Shown here: positions 32,975 through 42,896 of the stretch, in pieces | Layout of the letters: every line of letters begins with the position of its first letter | How positions within the stretch are numbered: the first letter of the stretch is position 1 | Origin: Streptomyces sioyaensis | GTDB taxonomy: Bacteria > Actinomycetota > Actinomycetes > Streptomycetales > Streptomycetaceae | Length of the DNA: 48,088 nt | Reading direction: 5' to 3' | Assembly (NCBI RefSeq): GCF_004122735.1 | Contig: NZ_SDIF01000049.1 | Span: 1 to 48,088, forward strand | The notes under the pieces: model-generated | Seen by the model: only the letters and a program-made list of their open reading frames with translations | Told to the model about the DNA's origin: nothing | Databases searched by the model: none | Made by a program: the position numbers and the translations under genes

Positions 32975-33310
32975 TCAGATCTCGCCGCGGAGCTTGGCGA
33001 GCGCCTCCGCGAGGATCGCCTCACCGTCGGCGTCGCTGCGGCGCTCCCGGACATAGGCGAGGTGGGTCTTGTACGGCTCGGTGCGCGGCGGGTCCGGCGG
33101 GCTTTCCCGGTCCTTGCCTGCCGGGAAACCACAGCGCGGGCAGTCCCAGGTGTCCGGAACCTGCGCATCGCCGGCGAAGCTGGGCTGCGTCTCGTGCCCA
33201 TTGGAGCACCAGAAGGAGATGCGGGTGCGCGGCGCGGACTCGCCGCGCTCGGCCTCCCCCATCGGCCCCGCCCCGACCCGACTTCCTCGGATCGCGTTGC
33301 CACTTGCCAC
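32975..33310 (-). CDS. RbpA-family RNA polymerase-binding protein (zinc-containing paralogue)
   Basis: The product is a 111-residue member of the RbpA family, actinobacterial proteins that bind RNA polymerase and the principal sigma factor and stabilise promoter complexes. Zinc ligands are visible as Cys35, His39, Cys57 and Cys60 (WCSNGH and WDCPRCG). The C-terminal RTEPYKTHLAYVRERRSDAD corresponds to the sigma-interaction region (RTHWDMLMERR in classical RbpA). The N-terminus MASGNAIRGSRVG differs from classical streptomycete RbpA, so I take this to be the second paralogue rather than RbpA itself. The start is GTG 33310 with AGGGAG upstream. A promoter and terminator of its own flank it. Confidence 0.85.
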   Translation of the reverse strand: MASGNAIRGSRVGAGPMGEAERGESAPRTRISFWCSNGHETQPSFAGDAQVPDTWDCPRCGFPAGKDRESPPDPPRTEPYKTHLAYVRERRSDADGEAILAEALAKLRGEI

Positions 33311-33375
33311 GGTCGTAACTCCCTGCGTAATGGTGCTGCACAGCCTCTCGCAGCAGCTGCGCTGCGGAACGCCCC

Positions 33376-33403
33376 AGTCTACGTAAGGCCCAACGCGCGT
33401 CCA
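33376..33403 (-). promoter_or_regulatory. Predicted promoter of the RbpA-family gene
   Basis: On the minus strand TGGACG (33403-33398), a 16-base spacer and TAGACT (33381-33376) make a reasonable principal-sigma promoter, giving a leader of about 60 bases. Confidence 0.45.
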
Positions 33404-33465
33404 GTGGCTGGAGTTACCCGTCCGAGGACGCCACCCTCATGATAGGCCGCGCCTCCGACGCCTTG

Positions 33466-33702
33466 TCAGTTGCCGAGCTTCATCAGGATGCCGAGCACGA
33501 CGATGCAGGCGAACCACAGCAGACCGACCACGATGGTGATGCGGTCGAGGTTACGCTCGGCGACCGAGGAGCCACCGACCGAGGACTGCATGCCGCCACC
33601 GAACATGTCGGACAGGCCGCCGCCCTTTCCCTTGTGCATGAGCACCAGCATCATCAGCAGCAGGCTGAAGACGATGAGGGCGATCGAGAACCCGATGACC
33701 AC
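33466..33702 (-). CDS. secG: SecG preprotein translocase subunit
   Basis: SecG is the small accessory subunit of the SecYEG channel. The 78-residue sequence has two helices (VIGFSIALIVFSLLLMMLVLMH and ITIVVGLLWFACIVVLGIL) separated by the conserved Gly-rich loop KGKGGGLSDMFGGGMQSSVGGSSVAERNLDR (long loop, key residues GGGLSDMFGGG and the final NLDR). The start is GTG 33702 with a weak ribosome site. It follows tpiA by 141 bases, the arrangement usual in actinobacteria. Confidence 0.95.
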   Translation of the reverse strand: MVIGFSIALIVFSLLLMMLVLMHKGKGGGLSDMFGGGMQSSVGGSSVAERNLDRITIVVGLLWFACIVVLGILMKLGN

Positions 33703-33767
33703 GGCTGGACCAACTCTCTAGGACTGACGGACGGACGTATGGATCAATATCTGTGGAACAGATGGTG

Positions 33768-33807
33768 CGGGGCCGGGGTCGGCGCTGCTGCACCGGTCCC
33801 GGCCCCG
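33768..33807 (-). terminator. Hairpin downstream of tpiA
   Basis: CGGGGCCGGG (33768-33777) pairs with CCCGGCCCCG (33798-33807). It lies 37 bases after the tpiA stop and before secG. Confidence 0.6.
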
Positions 33808-33843
33808 ACAGGGTACGACGAGGGCTCCCCCTCGTCATAGCGG

Positions 33844-34620
<777 letters not shown>

Positions 34621-34625
34621 GATGT

Positions 34626-35828
34626 TCAGTCCTCCAGAGCGGCGAGGCCGGGGAGCGTCTTACCTTCGAGGTATTCGAGGCTGGCGCCGCCGCCGGTCGA
34701 GATATGGCCGAAAGCATTCTCGTCGAAGCCCAGCAGCCGGACCGCGGCGGCACTGTCACCGCCGCCGACGACGGTGAAGGCGTCCGAGTCCAGCAGGGCC
34801 TGCGCGACGGCCTGGGTGCCGCCCGCGTAGTCCGGGTGCTCGAAGACGCCCATCGGGCCGTTCCAGAAGACCGTGCCCGCGTCGGCGAGCTTCGCGGCGT
34901 AGAGCTCACGGGTCTTCGGGCCGATGTCCAGGCCCTCCTTGTCGGCCGGGATGGCGTCCGCGGCGACGGTGTCGGGGTGAGCCGGGGCCTTGGTCTTCAG
35001 GTCCGGGAACTCGGACGCCACCAGGACGTCGACGGGGAGGACGAACTCCACGCCGCGCTTCTCGGCCCGCGCCAGGTACTCCAGGCAGGCCGGGACCTGG
35101 TCTTCCTGGAGCAGCGAGATGCCGACCTCGTGGCCCTTGGCCTTGAGGAAGGTGTAGGCCATCCCGCCGCCGACCAGGATGCGGTCGGCCTTCTCGATCA
35201 GCTGGTCGATGACGGCGAGCTTGTCGGAGACCTTGGCCCCGCCGAGCGCGACGGCGTACGGGCGCTTGACGTCCTCGGTGAGCTTCTTCAGGACGCCGAC
35301 CTCGGTGGCGATCAGGTCGCCGGCGGCGTGCGGAAGGCGCTTCGGCAGGTCGTAGACGGAGGCGTGCTTGCGGTGCACGGCGCCGAAGCCGTCGCCCACG
35401 TACAGGTCGGCGAGGGCGGCGAGCCGGTCGGCGAACGCGCCGCGCTCGGCGTCGTCCTTGCTGGTCTCGCCCGCGTTGAAGCGGAGGTTCTCCAGCACGG
35501 CGACCTGGCCGTCCGCCAGGCCGGCGGTCACGGACGCGGCGGACTCGCCGACCGTGTCGGTCGCGAACGCCACGTCCTGGCCGAGGATTTCACCCAGCCG
35601 TGCGGCCGCGGGGGCCAGCGAGAAGGCCGGGTCCGGGGCGCCCTTGGGACGGCCCAGGTGGGAGGCGACGATCACCTGGGCGCCGCGCTCGACGAGCTTG
35701 GCGATCGTCGGGGCGACGGCGCGGATCCGGCCGTCGTCGGTAATGGTGGTGCCGTCCAGCGGCACGTTCAGGTCGGCGCGGACAAAGACGCGCTTGCCCG
35801 CTACCTGAAGGTCGTCGATCGTCTTCAT
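34626..35828 (-). CDS. pgk: Phosphoglycerate kinase
   Basis: Pgk transfers phosphate from 1,3-bisphosphoglycerate to ADP. The 400-residue protein has RVFVRADLNVPLDG, ASHLGRPKG, VLENLRFNAGE, GAVHRKHASVYDLP, ALGGAKVSDKLAVI, FWNGPMGVFEHPDYAGGT and the nucleotide loop TVVGGGDSAAAV near the C-terminus. The start is ATG 35828 with GGAG about nine bases upstream. A strong hairpin separates it from gap, so pgk-tpiA may be partly independent of gap transcription. Confidence 0.97.
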   Translation of the reverse strand: MKTIDDLQVAGKRVFVRADLNVPLDGTTITDDGRIRAVAPTIAKLVERGAQVIVASHLGRPKGAPDPAFSLAPAAARLGEILGQDVAFATDTVGESAASVTAGLADGQVAVLENLRFNAGETSKDDAERGAFADRLAALADLYVGDGFGAVHRKHASVYDLPKRLPHAAGDLIATEVGVLKKLTEDVKRPYAVALGGAKVSDKLAVIDQLIEKADRILVGGGMAYTFLKAKGHEVGISLLQEDQVPACLEYLARAEKRGVEFVLPVDVLVASEFPDLKTKAPAHPDTVAADAIPADKEGLDIGPKTRELYAAKLADAGTVFWNGPMGVFEHPDYAGGTQAVAQALLDSDAFTVVGGGDSAAAVRLLGFDENAFGHISTGGGASLEYLEGKTLPGLAALED

Positions 35829-35867
35829 GAGGAGTGACTCCATCACATGGGTCGGTAGGTCGCGGAA

Positions 35868-35907
35868 CGGGGCCCGTACGACGCTTCCTCGCGTCGTACG
35901 AGCCCCG
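35868..35907 (-). terminator. Strong hairpin between gap and pgk
   Basis: A 17-bp stem with one mismatch (35868-35884 with 35891-35907) and a six-base loop begins 39 bases after the gap stop. It should end or strongly reduce read-through from gap into pgk. Confidence 0.8.
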
Positions 35908-35945
35908 TCCTCACATCTCGCGGTGCCTCGGGTGTGAACCAGAGA

Positions 35946-36950
<1,005 letters not shown>

Positions 36951-37021
36951 GAACCGATCTCCTCGTTAGGTACGCCGATGAGTTACCGGCGAGCTGTATG
37001 GGCTGTCCCCGACCGCCTCCG

Positions 37022-37051
37022 ACCCTACCCCCAAAGAGAGACGTACGTGAC
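37022..37051 (-). promoter_or_regulatory. Possible gap promoter
   Basis: On the minus strand TAGGGT (37027-37022) could be a -10, with GTCACG (37051-37046) 18 bases upstream as a weak -35. This would place three direct repeats immediately upstream and leave a leader of about 65 bases. Confidence 0.4.
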
Positions 37052-37072
37052 ATTGACAAACGGGCCTTCGTA

Positions 37073-37160
37073 CCCTCAAACGAGCAGCCACAGAAGGGCT
37101 CCTGGCCCCTCAAACGAGCGAGCCCAGAAGCGCTCCCAATCCCTCAAACGAGCGGTTTGA
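37073..37160 (-). repeat. Three 34-bp direct repeats upstream of gap
   Basis: The 13-mer CCCTCAAACGAGC occurs at 37073-37085, 37107-37119 and 37141-37153, exactly 34 bp apart. The first two units also share a CAGAAG-N-GCTCC second half. The third unit continues into an inverted half, TCAAAC-N5-GTTTGA (37144-37160). The array ends 22 bases behind a possible -35 of gap. This looks like a multi-site operator rather than coding or random repeat. Confidence 0.85.
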
Positions 37161-37238
37161 ACGGCCCTCGTGCGCGCCCGCCCACGCCTCCCCCGACGGC
37201 ACCGTTTCGGAAGTGACGCCGGGGACGCGAGGGGATGC

Positions 37239-37260
37239 CCGGTGGGGTGCGAGGCACCGG
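37239..37260 (-). terminator. Weak hairpin after whiA
   Basis: CCGGTG (37239-37244) pairs with CACCGG (37255-37260) directly after the whiA stop codon. The stem is only 6 bp, so it may be a partial terminator. Confidence 0.35.
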
Positions 37261-37263
37261 TCG

Positions 37264-38253
37264 TCAGCCGACCATGCCCTCGGCGAGCTCCTCGGTGAGA
37301 TTGGATTCCGTGCCGGGGATGCCGAGGTCCTGGGCCCGCTTGTCGGCCATCGCCAGCAGCCGGCGGATCCGGCCGGCGACGGCGTCCTTGGTCAGCGGCG
37401 GGTCCGCGAGGGCGCCCAGCTCCTCCAGCGATGCCTGCTTGTGCTCCATGCGCAGCCGGCCGGCCGCGGCGAGGTGCTCGGGGACCTCCTCGCCGAGGAT
37501 CTCCAGGGCGCGTTGGACCCGGGCGCCCGCGGCGACCGCGGCGCGCGCCGAGCGGCGGAGGTTGGCGTCGTCGAAGTTGGCCAGGCGGTTGGCGGTGGCG
37601 CGGACCTCGCGGCGCATCCGCCGCTCCTCCCACGCGAGCACCGACTCGTGGGCCCCGAGCCGCGTCAGCAGGGCGCCGATCGCATCACCGTCACGGACGA
37701 CGACGCGGTCCACGCCGCGCACCTCGCGGGCCTTGGCGCCGATGCCGAGCCGGCGGGCGGCGCCGACCAGCGCGAGCGCCGCCTCGGGCCCGGGGCAGGT
37801 GACCTCCAGCGACGAGGAGCGGCCGGGCTCGGTCAGCGAGCCATGGGCCAGGAAGGCCCCGCGCCAGGCCGCCTCGGCGTCGCAGGTCGCGCCGGAGACG
37901 ACCTGTGGGGGCAGGCCGCGGATCGGGCGGCCGCGGCCGTCCACCAGGCCGGTCTGCCGGGCCAGCTGATCGCCGCCGGCCACGACCCGGACCACGTAGC
38001 GGCTGCCGCGCCGCAGCCCGCCGGGGGCCATCACCACCAGGTCGGAGCTGTGCCCGAAGATCTCCAGGATGTCCTTGCGCAGCCGACGGGCGGCAATGCC
38101 GGTGTCCAGCTCCGCCTCGATCACGATGCGTCCGCTGACCAGATGCAGACCGCCCGCGAACCGCAGGATCGACGAGACCTCCGACTTCCGGCAGCAGGTC
38201 CGGGTGACGGGGAGCCGGGAGATTTCATCCTTCACCGCTGCCGTCATCGCCAT
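37264..38253 (-). CDS. whiA: WhiA sporulation regulator
   Basis: WhiA is needed for sporulation septation in Streptomyces, acting together with WhiB on many promoters. The 329-residue protein has the LAGLIDADG-homing-endonuclease-like N-terminal domain (DEISRLPVTRTCCRKSEVSSIL, RFAGGLHLVSG, WRGAFLAHGSLTEPGRSSSLEV) and a C-terminal helix-turn-helix (ALADPPLTKDAVAGRIRRLL). The sequence agrees closely with my memory of S. coelicolor WhiA. ATG 38253 has GAAGGA upstream; its first ten bases overlap the end of yvcK. The order uvrC-rapZ-yvcK-whiA is conserved across Gram-positive bacteria. Confidence 0.97.
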   Translation of the reverse strand: MAMTAAVKDEISRLPVTRTCCRKSEVSSILRFAGGLHLVSGRIVIEAELDTGIAARRLRKDILEIFGHSSDLVVMAPGGLRRGSRYVVRVVAGGDQLARQTGLVDGRGRPIRGLPPQVVSGATCDAEAAWRGAFLAHGSLTEPGRSSSLEVTCPGPEAALALVGAARRLGIGAKAREVRGVDRVVVRDGDAIGALLTRLGAHESVLAWEERRMRREVRATANRLANFDDANLRRSARAAVAAGARVQRALEILGEEVPEHLAAAGRLRMEHKQASLEELGALADPPLTKDAVAGRIRRLLAMADKRAQDLGIPGTESNLTEELAEGMVG

Positions 38254-39308
38254 GGGCCGATCCTTCCATGCATCCGAAAAATACGGTCGTACGCGGCTGC
38301 CAGCAGCTCCGGGTCGTGCCGGTCGGGGGCTCCCCCGGCGCTCGACCGGGCGTCGTCTCCTTGTGCGGCGACCGCCGCCAGCTCGACCTCGCTGCCGACC
38401 AGCTGCTTTGCGGCAGTGGTCAGGCCATCGAGGTCGGGCACGGCGGCCTTGTCGGCCAGCACCACGTCGAAGGCGAGTTTAGGGGCGTGTCGGGCCAAAA
38501 CCTCCAAATGACGCTGCGGGGAGAAGCCATCGGTTTCGCCCGGTTGGGGCGCAAGGTTGAGCGAAAGGACCTTTCGGGCCTTGGTCTCCTCCAGGGCCTC
38601 GCGCAGCTCCGGCACCAGCAGATGCGGGATCACCGAGGAGAACCAGGATCCGGGGCCGAGCACCACCCAGTCGGCGTCACGCACCGCGGCCACCGCCTCG
38701 GGGACGGCCGGCGGGTCCTCGGGGACCACATGGACGGACTGCACCTCGCCGCGGGTGAGCGCGACGGTGGCCTGGCCGCGGACCGTGGAGATCTCGTCCG
38801 GGCGGTCCGCGTCATGCCCCTTGACCTGGGCCTGGAGCTCCAGGGGCACCGCCGACATCGGCAGCACCCGGCCGTGCGCGCCGAGCAGCTTGCCGACCAG
38901 GTCGAGCGCCTGGACATGATCGCCGAGCTGCTCCCACAGCGCGACGATCAGCAGATTGCCGACCGCGTGGTCGTGGAGCTCCCCTTCGCTCTGGAAGCGG
39001 TGCTGGATCACCCGCGACCAGGTCTGGCCCCAGTCGTCGTCGCCGCAGAGGGCGGCCAGCGCCTTGCGCAGATCGCCGGGCGGCAGGACGCCCAGCTCGT
39101 CGCGCAGGCGGCCGCTGGAGCCGCCGTCGTCGGCGACCGTGACCACGGCGGTCAGATCACCGGTGATACGGCGCAGCGCGGCCAGCGAGGCGGACAGCCC
39201 CATGCCGCCGCCCAGCGCGACCACCTTGGGGGTGGCGCCCTTCGTCGTCCGCGCGCTGGAGACGAAGCGGCGGACCCGGCGCAGCCGGGGAGTGGTGCGC
39301 CCGCTCAC
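38244..39308 (-). CDS. YvcK/CofD-like gluconeogenesis factor
   Basis: The product is a 354-residue member of the YvcK family (CofD fold), UDP-sugar-binding proteins needed for envelope homeostasis and growth on gluconeogenic carbon in Bacillus and Mycobacterium (CuvA). Motifs: VVALGGGMGLSASLAAL for the nucleotide loop, TVADDGGSSGRLRDELGVLPPGD, and VLGPGSWFSSVIPHLLVPELREAL. The start is GTG 39308, overlapping the rapZ stop by four bases (GTGA). It does not act as a CofD lactyl transferase, as far as the family is known. The product likely modulates cell-wall synthesis. Confidence 0.93.
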   Translation of the reverse strand: MSGRTTPRLRRVRRFVSSARTTKGATPKVVALGGGMGLSASLAALRRITGDLTAVVTVADDGGSSGRLRDELGVLPPGDLRKALAALCGDDDWGQTWSRVIQHRFQSEGELHDHAVGNLLIVALWEQLGDHVQALDLVGKLLGAHGRVLPMSAVPLELQAQVKGHDADRPDEISTVRGQATVALTRGEVQSVHVVPEDPPAVPEAVAAVRDADWVVLGPGSWFSSVIPHLLVPELREALEETKARKVLSLNLAPQPGETDGFSPQRHLEVLARHAPKLAFDVVLADKAAVPDLDGLTTAAKQLVGSEVELAAVAAQGDDARSSAGGAPDRHDPELLAAAYDRIFRMHGRIGPWR

Positions 39309-40249
39309 TCGCGCCCCATGTCCCGGTGGACGACGACCGTTTCCACCCCTTCGGAGACCAGACGGCGGGCGAGCTTCTCGGACATCGCAACACTGCGGTG
39401 CTTGCCGCCCGTGCAGCCCACGGCGATGGTCACATAGCGCTTGCCCTCCCGGCGGTAGCCCTCCGCGACGATCCGCAGCAGCTCGGCGTAGCCGTCCAGG
39501 AACTCCTTGGAGCCGGGCTGGCTGAAGACATAGCTGGAGACCTCGTCGTTGAGCCCCGTGAAGGGGCGCAGCTCGGGGACCCAGTGCGGGTTGGGGATGA
39601 AGCGGCAGTCGATGACCATGTCGGCGTCGACCGGCAGGCCGTACTTGAAGCCGAAGGACATGACCGTGGCGCGCAGCTCGGGGACCTCTTCGCCGGCGAA
39701 CTGGGCGTCCATCTTGGCGCGCAGCTCGTGGACGTTGAGGCTGGAGGTGTCGATGACCAGGTCGGCGTCGCCGCGCAGCTCGCGCAGCAGATCGCGCTCG
39801 GCGGCGATGCCGTCGACGATCCGGCCGTCGCCCTGGAGGGGGTGCGGGCGGCGCACCGACTCGAAGCGGCGCACCAGGGCCTCGTCGGAGGACTCCAGGA
39901 AGACGATGCGGCGCTTGACGTTCTGCGCGTCGAGGGTGGCCAGCGATTCCTTGAGGTTGGCGAAGAACCGGCGGCCGCGGACGTCGACGACGACCGCGAT
40001 CCGGGCGACATTGCCCTGCGAGCGGGCGCCCAGCTCGACCATCGGCGCGATCAGCTCGGGCGGGATGTTGTCGACGACGAACCAGCCGAGGTCCTCCAGG
40101 CACTTCGCGGCCGTGCTGCGGCCGGCGCCGGACATCCCGGAGATGATCACCAACTCGGGAATCGCGGCGCTCTCGCCCTGATCGGTCGTGCCCGTGTTCA
40201 CCTCTGCACCGTCTCTCTCGGGTTCCTGCGCTTCGTGCGGTGTACTCAT
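39305..40249 (-). CDS. rapZ: RapZ-like nucleotide-binding protein
   Basis: The product is a 314-residue P-loop protein of the RapZ/YvcJ family. The Walker A is GMSGAGRST, with Arg in place of the usual Lys as often in actinobacteria. Other marks are EDLGWFVVDNIPPELI, RRFFANLKESLATLD, RRIVFLESSDEALVRRFESVRRPHPL, FGFKYGLPVDADMVIDCRFIPNP and the C-terminal AVGCTGGKHRSVAMSEKLA. In enterobacteria RapZ directs GlmZ RNA decay. In Gram-positives the role is unclear and probably differs, perhaps nucleotide sensing. ATG 40249 overlaps the uvrC stop by four bases. Confidence 0.94.
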   Translation of the reverse strand: MSTPHEAQEPERDGAEVNTGTTDQGESAAIPELVIISGMSGAGRSTAAKCLEDLGWFVVDNIPPELIAPMVELGARSQGNVARIAVVVDVRGRRFFANLKESLATLDAQNVKRRIVFLESSDEALVRRFESVRRPHPLQGDGRIVDGIAAERDLLRELRGDADLVIDTSSLNVHELRAKMDAQFAGEEVPELRATVMSFGFKYGLPVDADMVIDCRFIPNPHWVPELRPFTGLNDEVSSYVFSQPGSKEFLDGYAELLRIVAEGYRREGKRYVTIAVGCTGGKHRSVAMSEKLARRLVSEGVETVVVHRDMGRE

Positions 40250-42324
40250 CGTTCCTGCCCCCGTTCTGCCGACAACGCGGCCGGTGGGGCCCCGTCATCC
40301 TCAATGATCTCTCCTGTGGCGGTGTTCACCGCGGGGGCGGACGGTGCCGCCCCGGCCAGCGCCGCAACGACCGTCTCGGCGGTCTTGCGGCCGACGCCCG
40401 GGACCTCACAGATCTCGTCGACCGTCGCGGCCCGCAGCTTCTTCAGCGAGCCGAAGTGCTTGAGCAGGGCCTGGCGGCGGGTGTCGCCCAGCCCGGCGAC
40501 GGCGTCCAGTGGGGAGGCCTTCAGCCGCTTGCCGCGCTTGGTGCGCTGATATCGGAGGGCGAAGCGGTGCGCCTCGTCACGGACGCGCTGGAGGAGGTAG
40601 AGGCCCTCGCTGCTGCGCGGCAGCACCACCGGGTCGTCGTCCCCGGGCAGCCAGACCTCTTCGAGGCGCTTGGCCAGGCCGCAGACGGCGACATCGTCGA
40701 TGCCGAGCTCGTCCAGGGCCCTGCGCGCGGCCGCGACCTGCGGGGCGCCGCCGTCGACGACCACGAGCTGGGGCGGGTAGGCGAACCGCTTGGGGCGGCC
40801 GTCCTCGTCGACGGGGCGGCCGGCACCCGGCTCCATGGGGCTCTCGGCCTCCACGGGGGCGTCCTCGGCCGGCTCCTCCGTCCATTCGCCGGACCGCTGC
40901 TTCTCCTGGAGGTAGCGCCGGAAGCGGCGGGCGGTGACCTCGTGCATGGAGCGGACGTCGTCCTGGCCCTGGCCGTGCCAGATCTGCTCGTCGCCCACCC
41001 GGCCCTTGATCTGGAAGCGGCGGTACTCGCTCTTGCGGGCGAGGCCGTCCTCGAACACCACCATCGAGGCGACGACGTCGTCGCCCTGGAGGTGGGAGAT
41101 GTCGAAGCACTCGATGCGCAGCGGCACCGAATCAAGGCCGAGCGCCTCGGCGATCTCCTCCAGCGCGCGGGAGCGGGTGGTCAGGTCGGAGGCGCGCTTG
41201 GTCTTGTGCAGCGCCAGCGCCTGCTGGGCGTTGCGGCCGACCGTGGCCATCAGGTCCTTCTTGTCGCCGCGCTGCGGAATCCGCAGCGAGACCTGGGAGC
41301 CGCGACGGTGCGAGAGCCACTGCGCGACCGGCTCGACGGGCTCGGGGAGCGCCGGGACCAGGACCTCCTTGGGGACGGCGTCGCCCTGCTCCTCGCCGTA
41401 CAACTGCTGGAGGGCGTGCTCGACGAGATCGCCGGTGGTGACGGCCTCGACCTTGTCGGTGACCCAGCCGCGCTGGCCGCGGACCCGGCCGCCGCGGACG
41501 TGGAAGATCTGGACGGCGGCTTCGAGTTCGTCCTCGGCGACGGCGATCAGATCGGCGTCGGTGGCGTCGGCGAGGACCACGGCGCTCTTCTCCATGGCCC
41601 GCTTGAGCGCCCCTATGTCGTCCCGCAGCCGGGCGGCGCGCTCGTACTCCATCTCCTCGGCGGCCTCCTGCATCTGCCGCTCCAGGCGGCGGAGGTAGGC
41701 GCCGGTGCGGCCGGCCATGAAGTCGCAGAATTCCTCGGCGAGTTCGCGGTGGTCCCCGGCGGAGATCCGCTCGACGCAGGGGGCCGAGCACTTGCCGATG
41801 TAGCCGAGCAGGCAGGGGCGGCCGATCTGGGCGGAGCGCTTGAAGACACCGGCGGAGCAGGTACGCACCGGGAAGACCCGCAGCATCAGATCGACGGTCT
41901 CGCGGATGGCCCAGGCGTGGCCGTAGGGGCCGAAATAGCGCACGCCCTTCTTCTTGGCACCGCGCATGACCTGGACGCGCGGGAACTCCTCGTTGAGGGT
42001 CACCGCCAGATACGGATAGCTCTTGTCGTCGCGGTACTTGACGTTGAACCGGGGGTCGAACTCCTTGATCCAGGTGTATTCGAGCTGGAGCGCCTCGACC
42101 TCCGTGGAGACCACGGTCCATTCCACCGCGGCGGCGGTGGTGACCATCGTGCGGGTACGCGGATGGAGGCCGGCCAGGTCCTGGAAGTAGCTGGCCAGGC
42201 GCTGGCGCAGGCTCTTGGCCTTGCCGACGTAGATGACCCGGCCGTGCTCGTCGCGGAACTTATAGACCCCCGGCGAGTCGGGGATCTGTCCCGGCTTGGG
42301 TCGATAGCTGCTGGGGTCTGCCAT
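40246..42324 (-). CDS. uvrC: UvrABC excinuclease subunit C
   Basis: UvrC makes both incisions in nucleotide excision repair. The 692-residue protein has the GIY-YIG nuclease domain at residues ~15-95 (PDSPGVYKFRDEHGRVIYVG, SYFQDLAGLHPRT), the Cys-rich CLLGYIGKCSAPCVERIS, the UVR domain (RLRDDIGALKRAMEKSAVVL, ~200-240), the RNase H-like nuclease (ECFDISHLQGDDVVASMVVF with VVDGGAPQV) and a C-terminal HhH pair (LKHFGSLKKLRAATVDEICEVPGV region). An acidic insert near 480-510 (EEPAEDAPVEAESPM) is lineage-specific. ATG 42324 is preceded by AGGGTGG; the frame extends to a GTG at 42354 without good reason. It is the first gene of its operon. Confidence 0.97.
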   Translation of the reverse strand: MADPSSYRPKPGQIPDSPGVYKFRDEHGRVIYVGKAKSLRQRLASYFQDLAGLHPRTRTMVTTAAAVEWTVVSTEVEALQLEYTWIKEFDPRFNVKYRDDKSYPYLAVTLNEEFPRVQVMRGAKKKGVRYFGPYGHAWAIRETVDLMLRVFPVRTCSAGVFKRSAQIGRPCLLGYIGKCSAPCVERISAGDHRELAEEFCDFMAGRTGAYLRRLERQMQEAAEEMEYERAARLRDDIGALKRAMEKSAVVLADATDADLIAVAEDELEAAVQIFHVRGGRVRGQRGWVTDKVEAVTTGDLVEHALQQLYGEEQGDAVPKEVLVPALPEPVEPVAQWLSHRRGSQVSLRIPQRGDKKDLMATVGRNAQQALALHKTKRASDLTTRSRALEEIAEALGLDSVPLRIECFDISHLQGDDVVASMVVFEDGLARKSEYRRFQIKGRVGDEQIWHGQGQDDVRSMHEVTARRFRRYLQEKQRSGEWTEEPAEDAPVEAESPMEPGAGRPVDEDGRPKRFAYPPQLVVVDGGAPQVAAARRALDELGIDDVAVCGLAKRLEEVWLPGDDDPVVLPRSSEGLYLLQRVRDEAHRFALRYQRTKRGKRLKASPLDAVAGLGDTRRQALLKHFGSLKKLRAATVDEICEVPGVGRKTAETVVAALAGAAPSAPAVNTATGEIIEDDGAPPAALSAERGQER

Positions 42325-42896
42325 GCACACCACCCTACTGACCGCCACCGACATTCACGGTGCCCCGACCACTCCCGCGGCCGGCCGGACGCCACCGGTC
42401 CGGCGGACCCCGGCCGCCACGCCGTCACGGGCGGGCCCCGGCCTGCGGCGGGGAGCGCAGGGGCACGGTGCGGGCGGGGACGGGACGGTGCGCATCCGGG
42501 TGGAGCAGGGCGGGGGCGGGCGGTCAGTAGTGGGCGGCCAGCAGTGGGCGGTCAGTAGTGGGCGGTCAGTAGTGGGCGGTGCGGCCCGGTCGAGACGTGC
42601 CGCGCCGATCCGGGGCACGGGCGCACGACGCGGGAGATCGGCGCCCGCCCGTCGGGGGGGGGGACGCCGGGACGGCTCCTGCCGGGACAGCTCCTGCGGA
42701 CGGCGCGTCAGCGGCATGACGGCCGGTCAATGTCCGTACGGGGCCCGGAGGACGGCGGCCGGGATGCCCCGCCGCACGAGGCGCGGATCGGGCGCCGCCC
42801 CCGTGCGCCGGGTGCACGCCGGCCGCTCCGTGCGCCGTGCTCCGTTCCCCGTCCCCCCGCCGCCGCCCACCGTCCGGCAGCGGGGAGAAGGCCTGC
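42325..42896. other. 572-bp intergenic region between uvrC and the secreted-protein gene
   Basis: I see no convincing gene. The region must contain the uvrC promoter at its left end. It holds a 14-bp tandem repeat (42518-42580) and a run of ten G residues (42654-42663), the sort of low-constraint sequence that varies between strains. Confidence 0.6.
42518..42580. repeat. 14-bp tandem repeat, 4.5 copies
   Basis: GGGCGGTCAGTAGT is repeated at 42518, 42532 (two changes), 42546 and 42560, followed by a partial copy to 42580. It is a short VNTR-like array between genes. Confidence 0.9.

Noticed and set aside
33388..33420. SigR-like promoter (GGGTAA with GTTG about 19 bases on) before the RbpA-family gene
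   Set aside because: The -35 differs from the GGGAAT consensus at the key AA, and a better ordinary promoter is available at 33376-33403.
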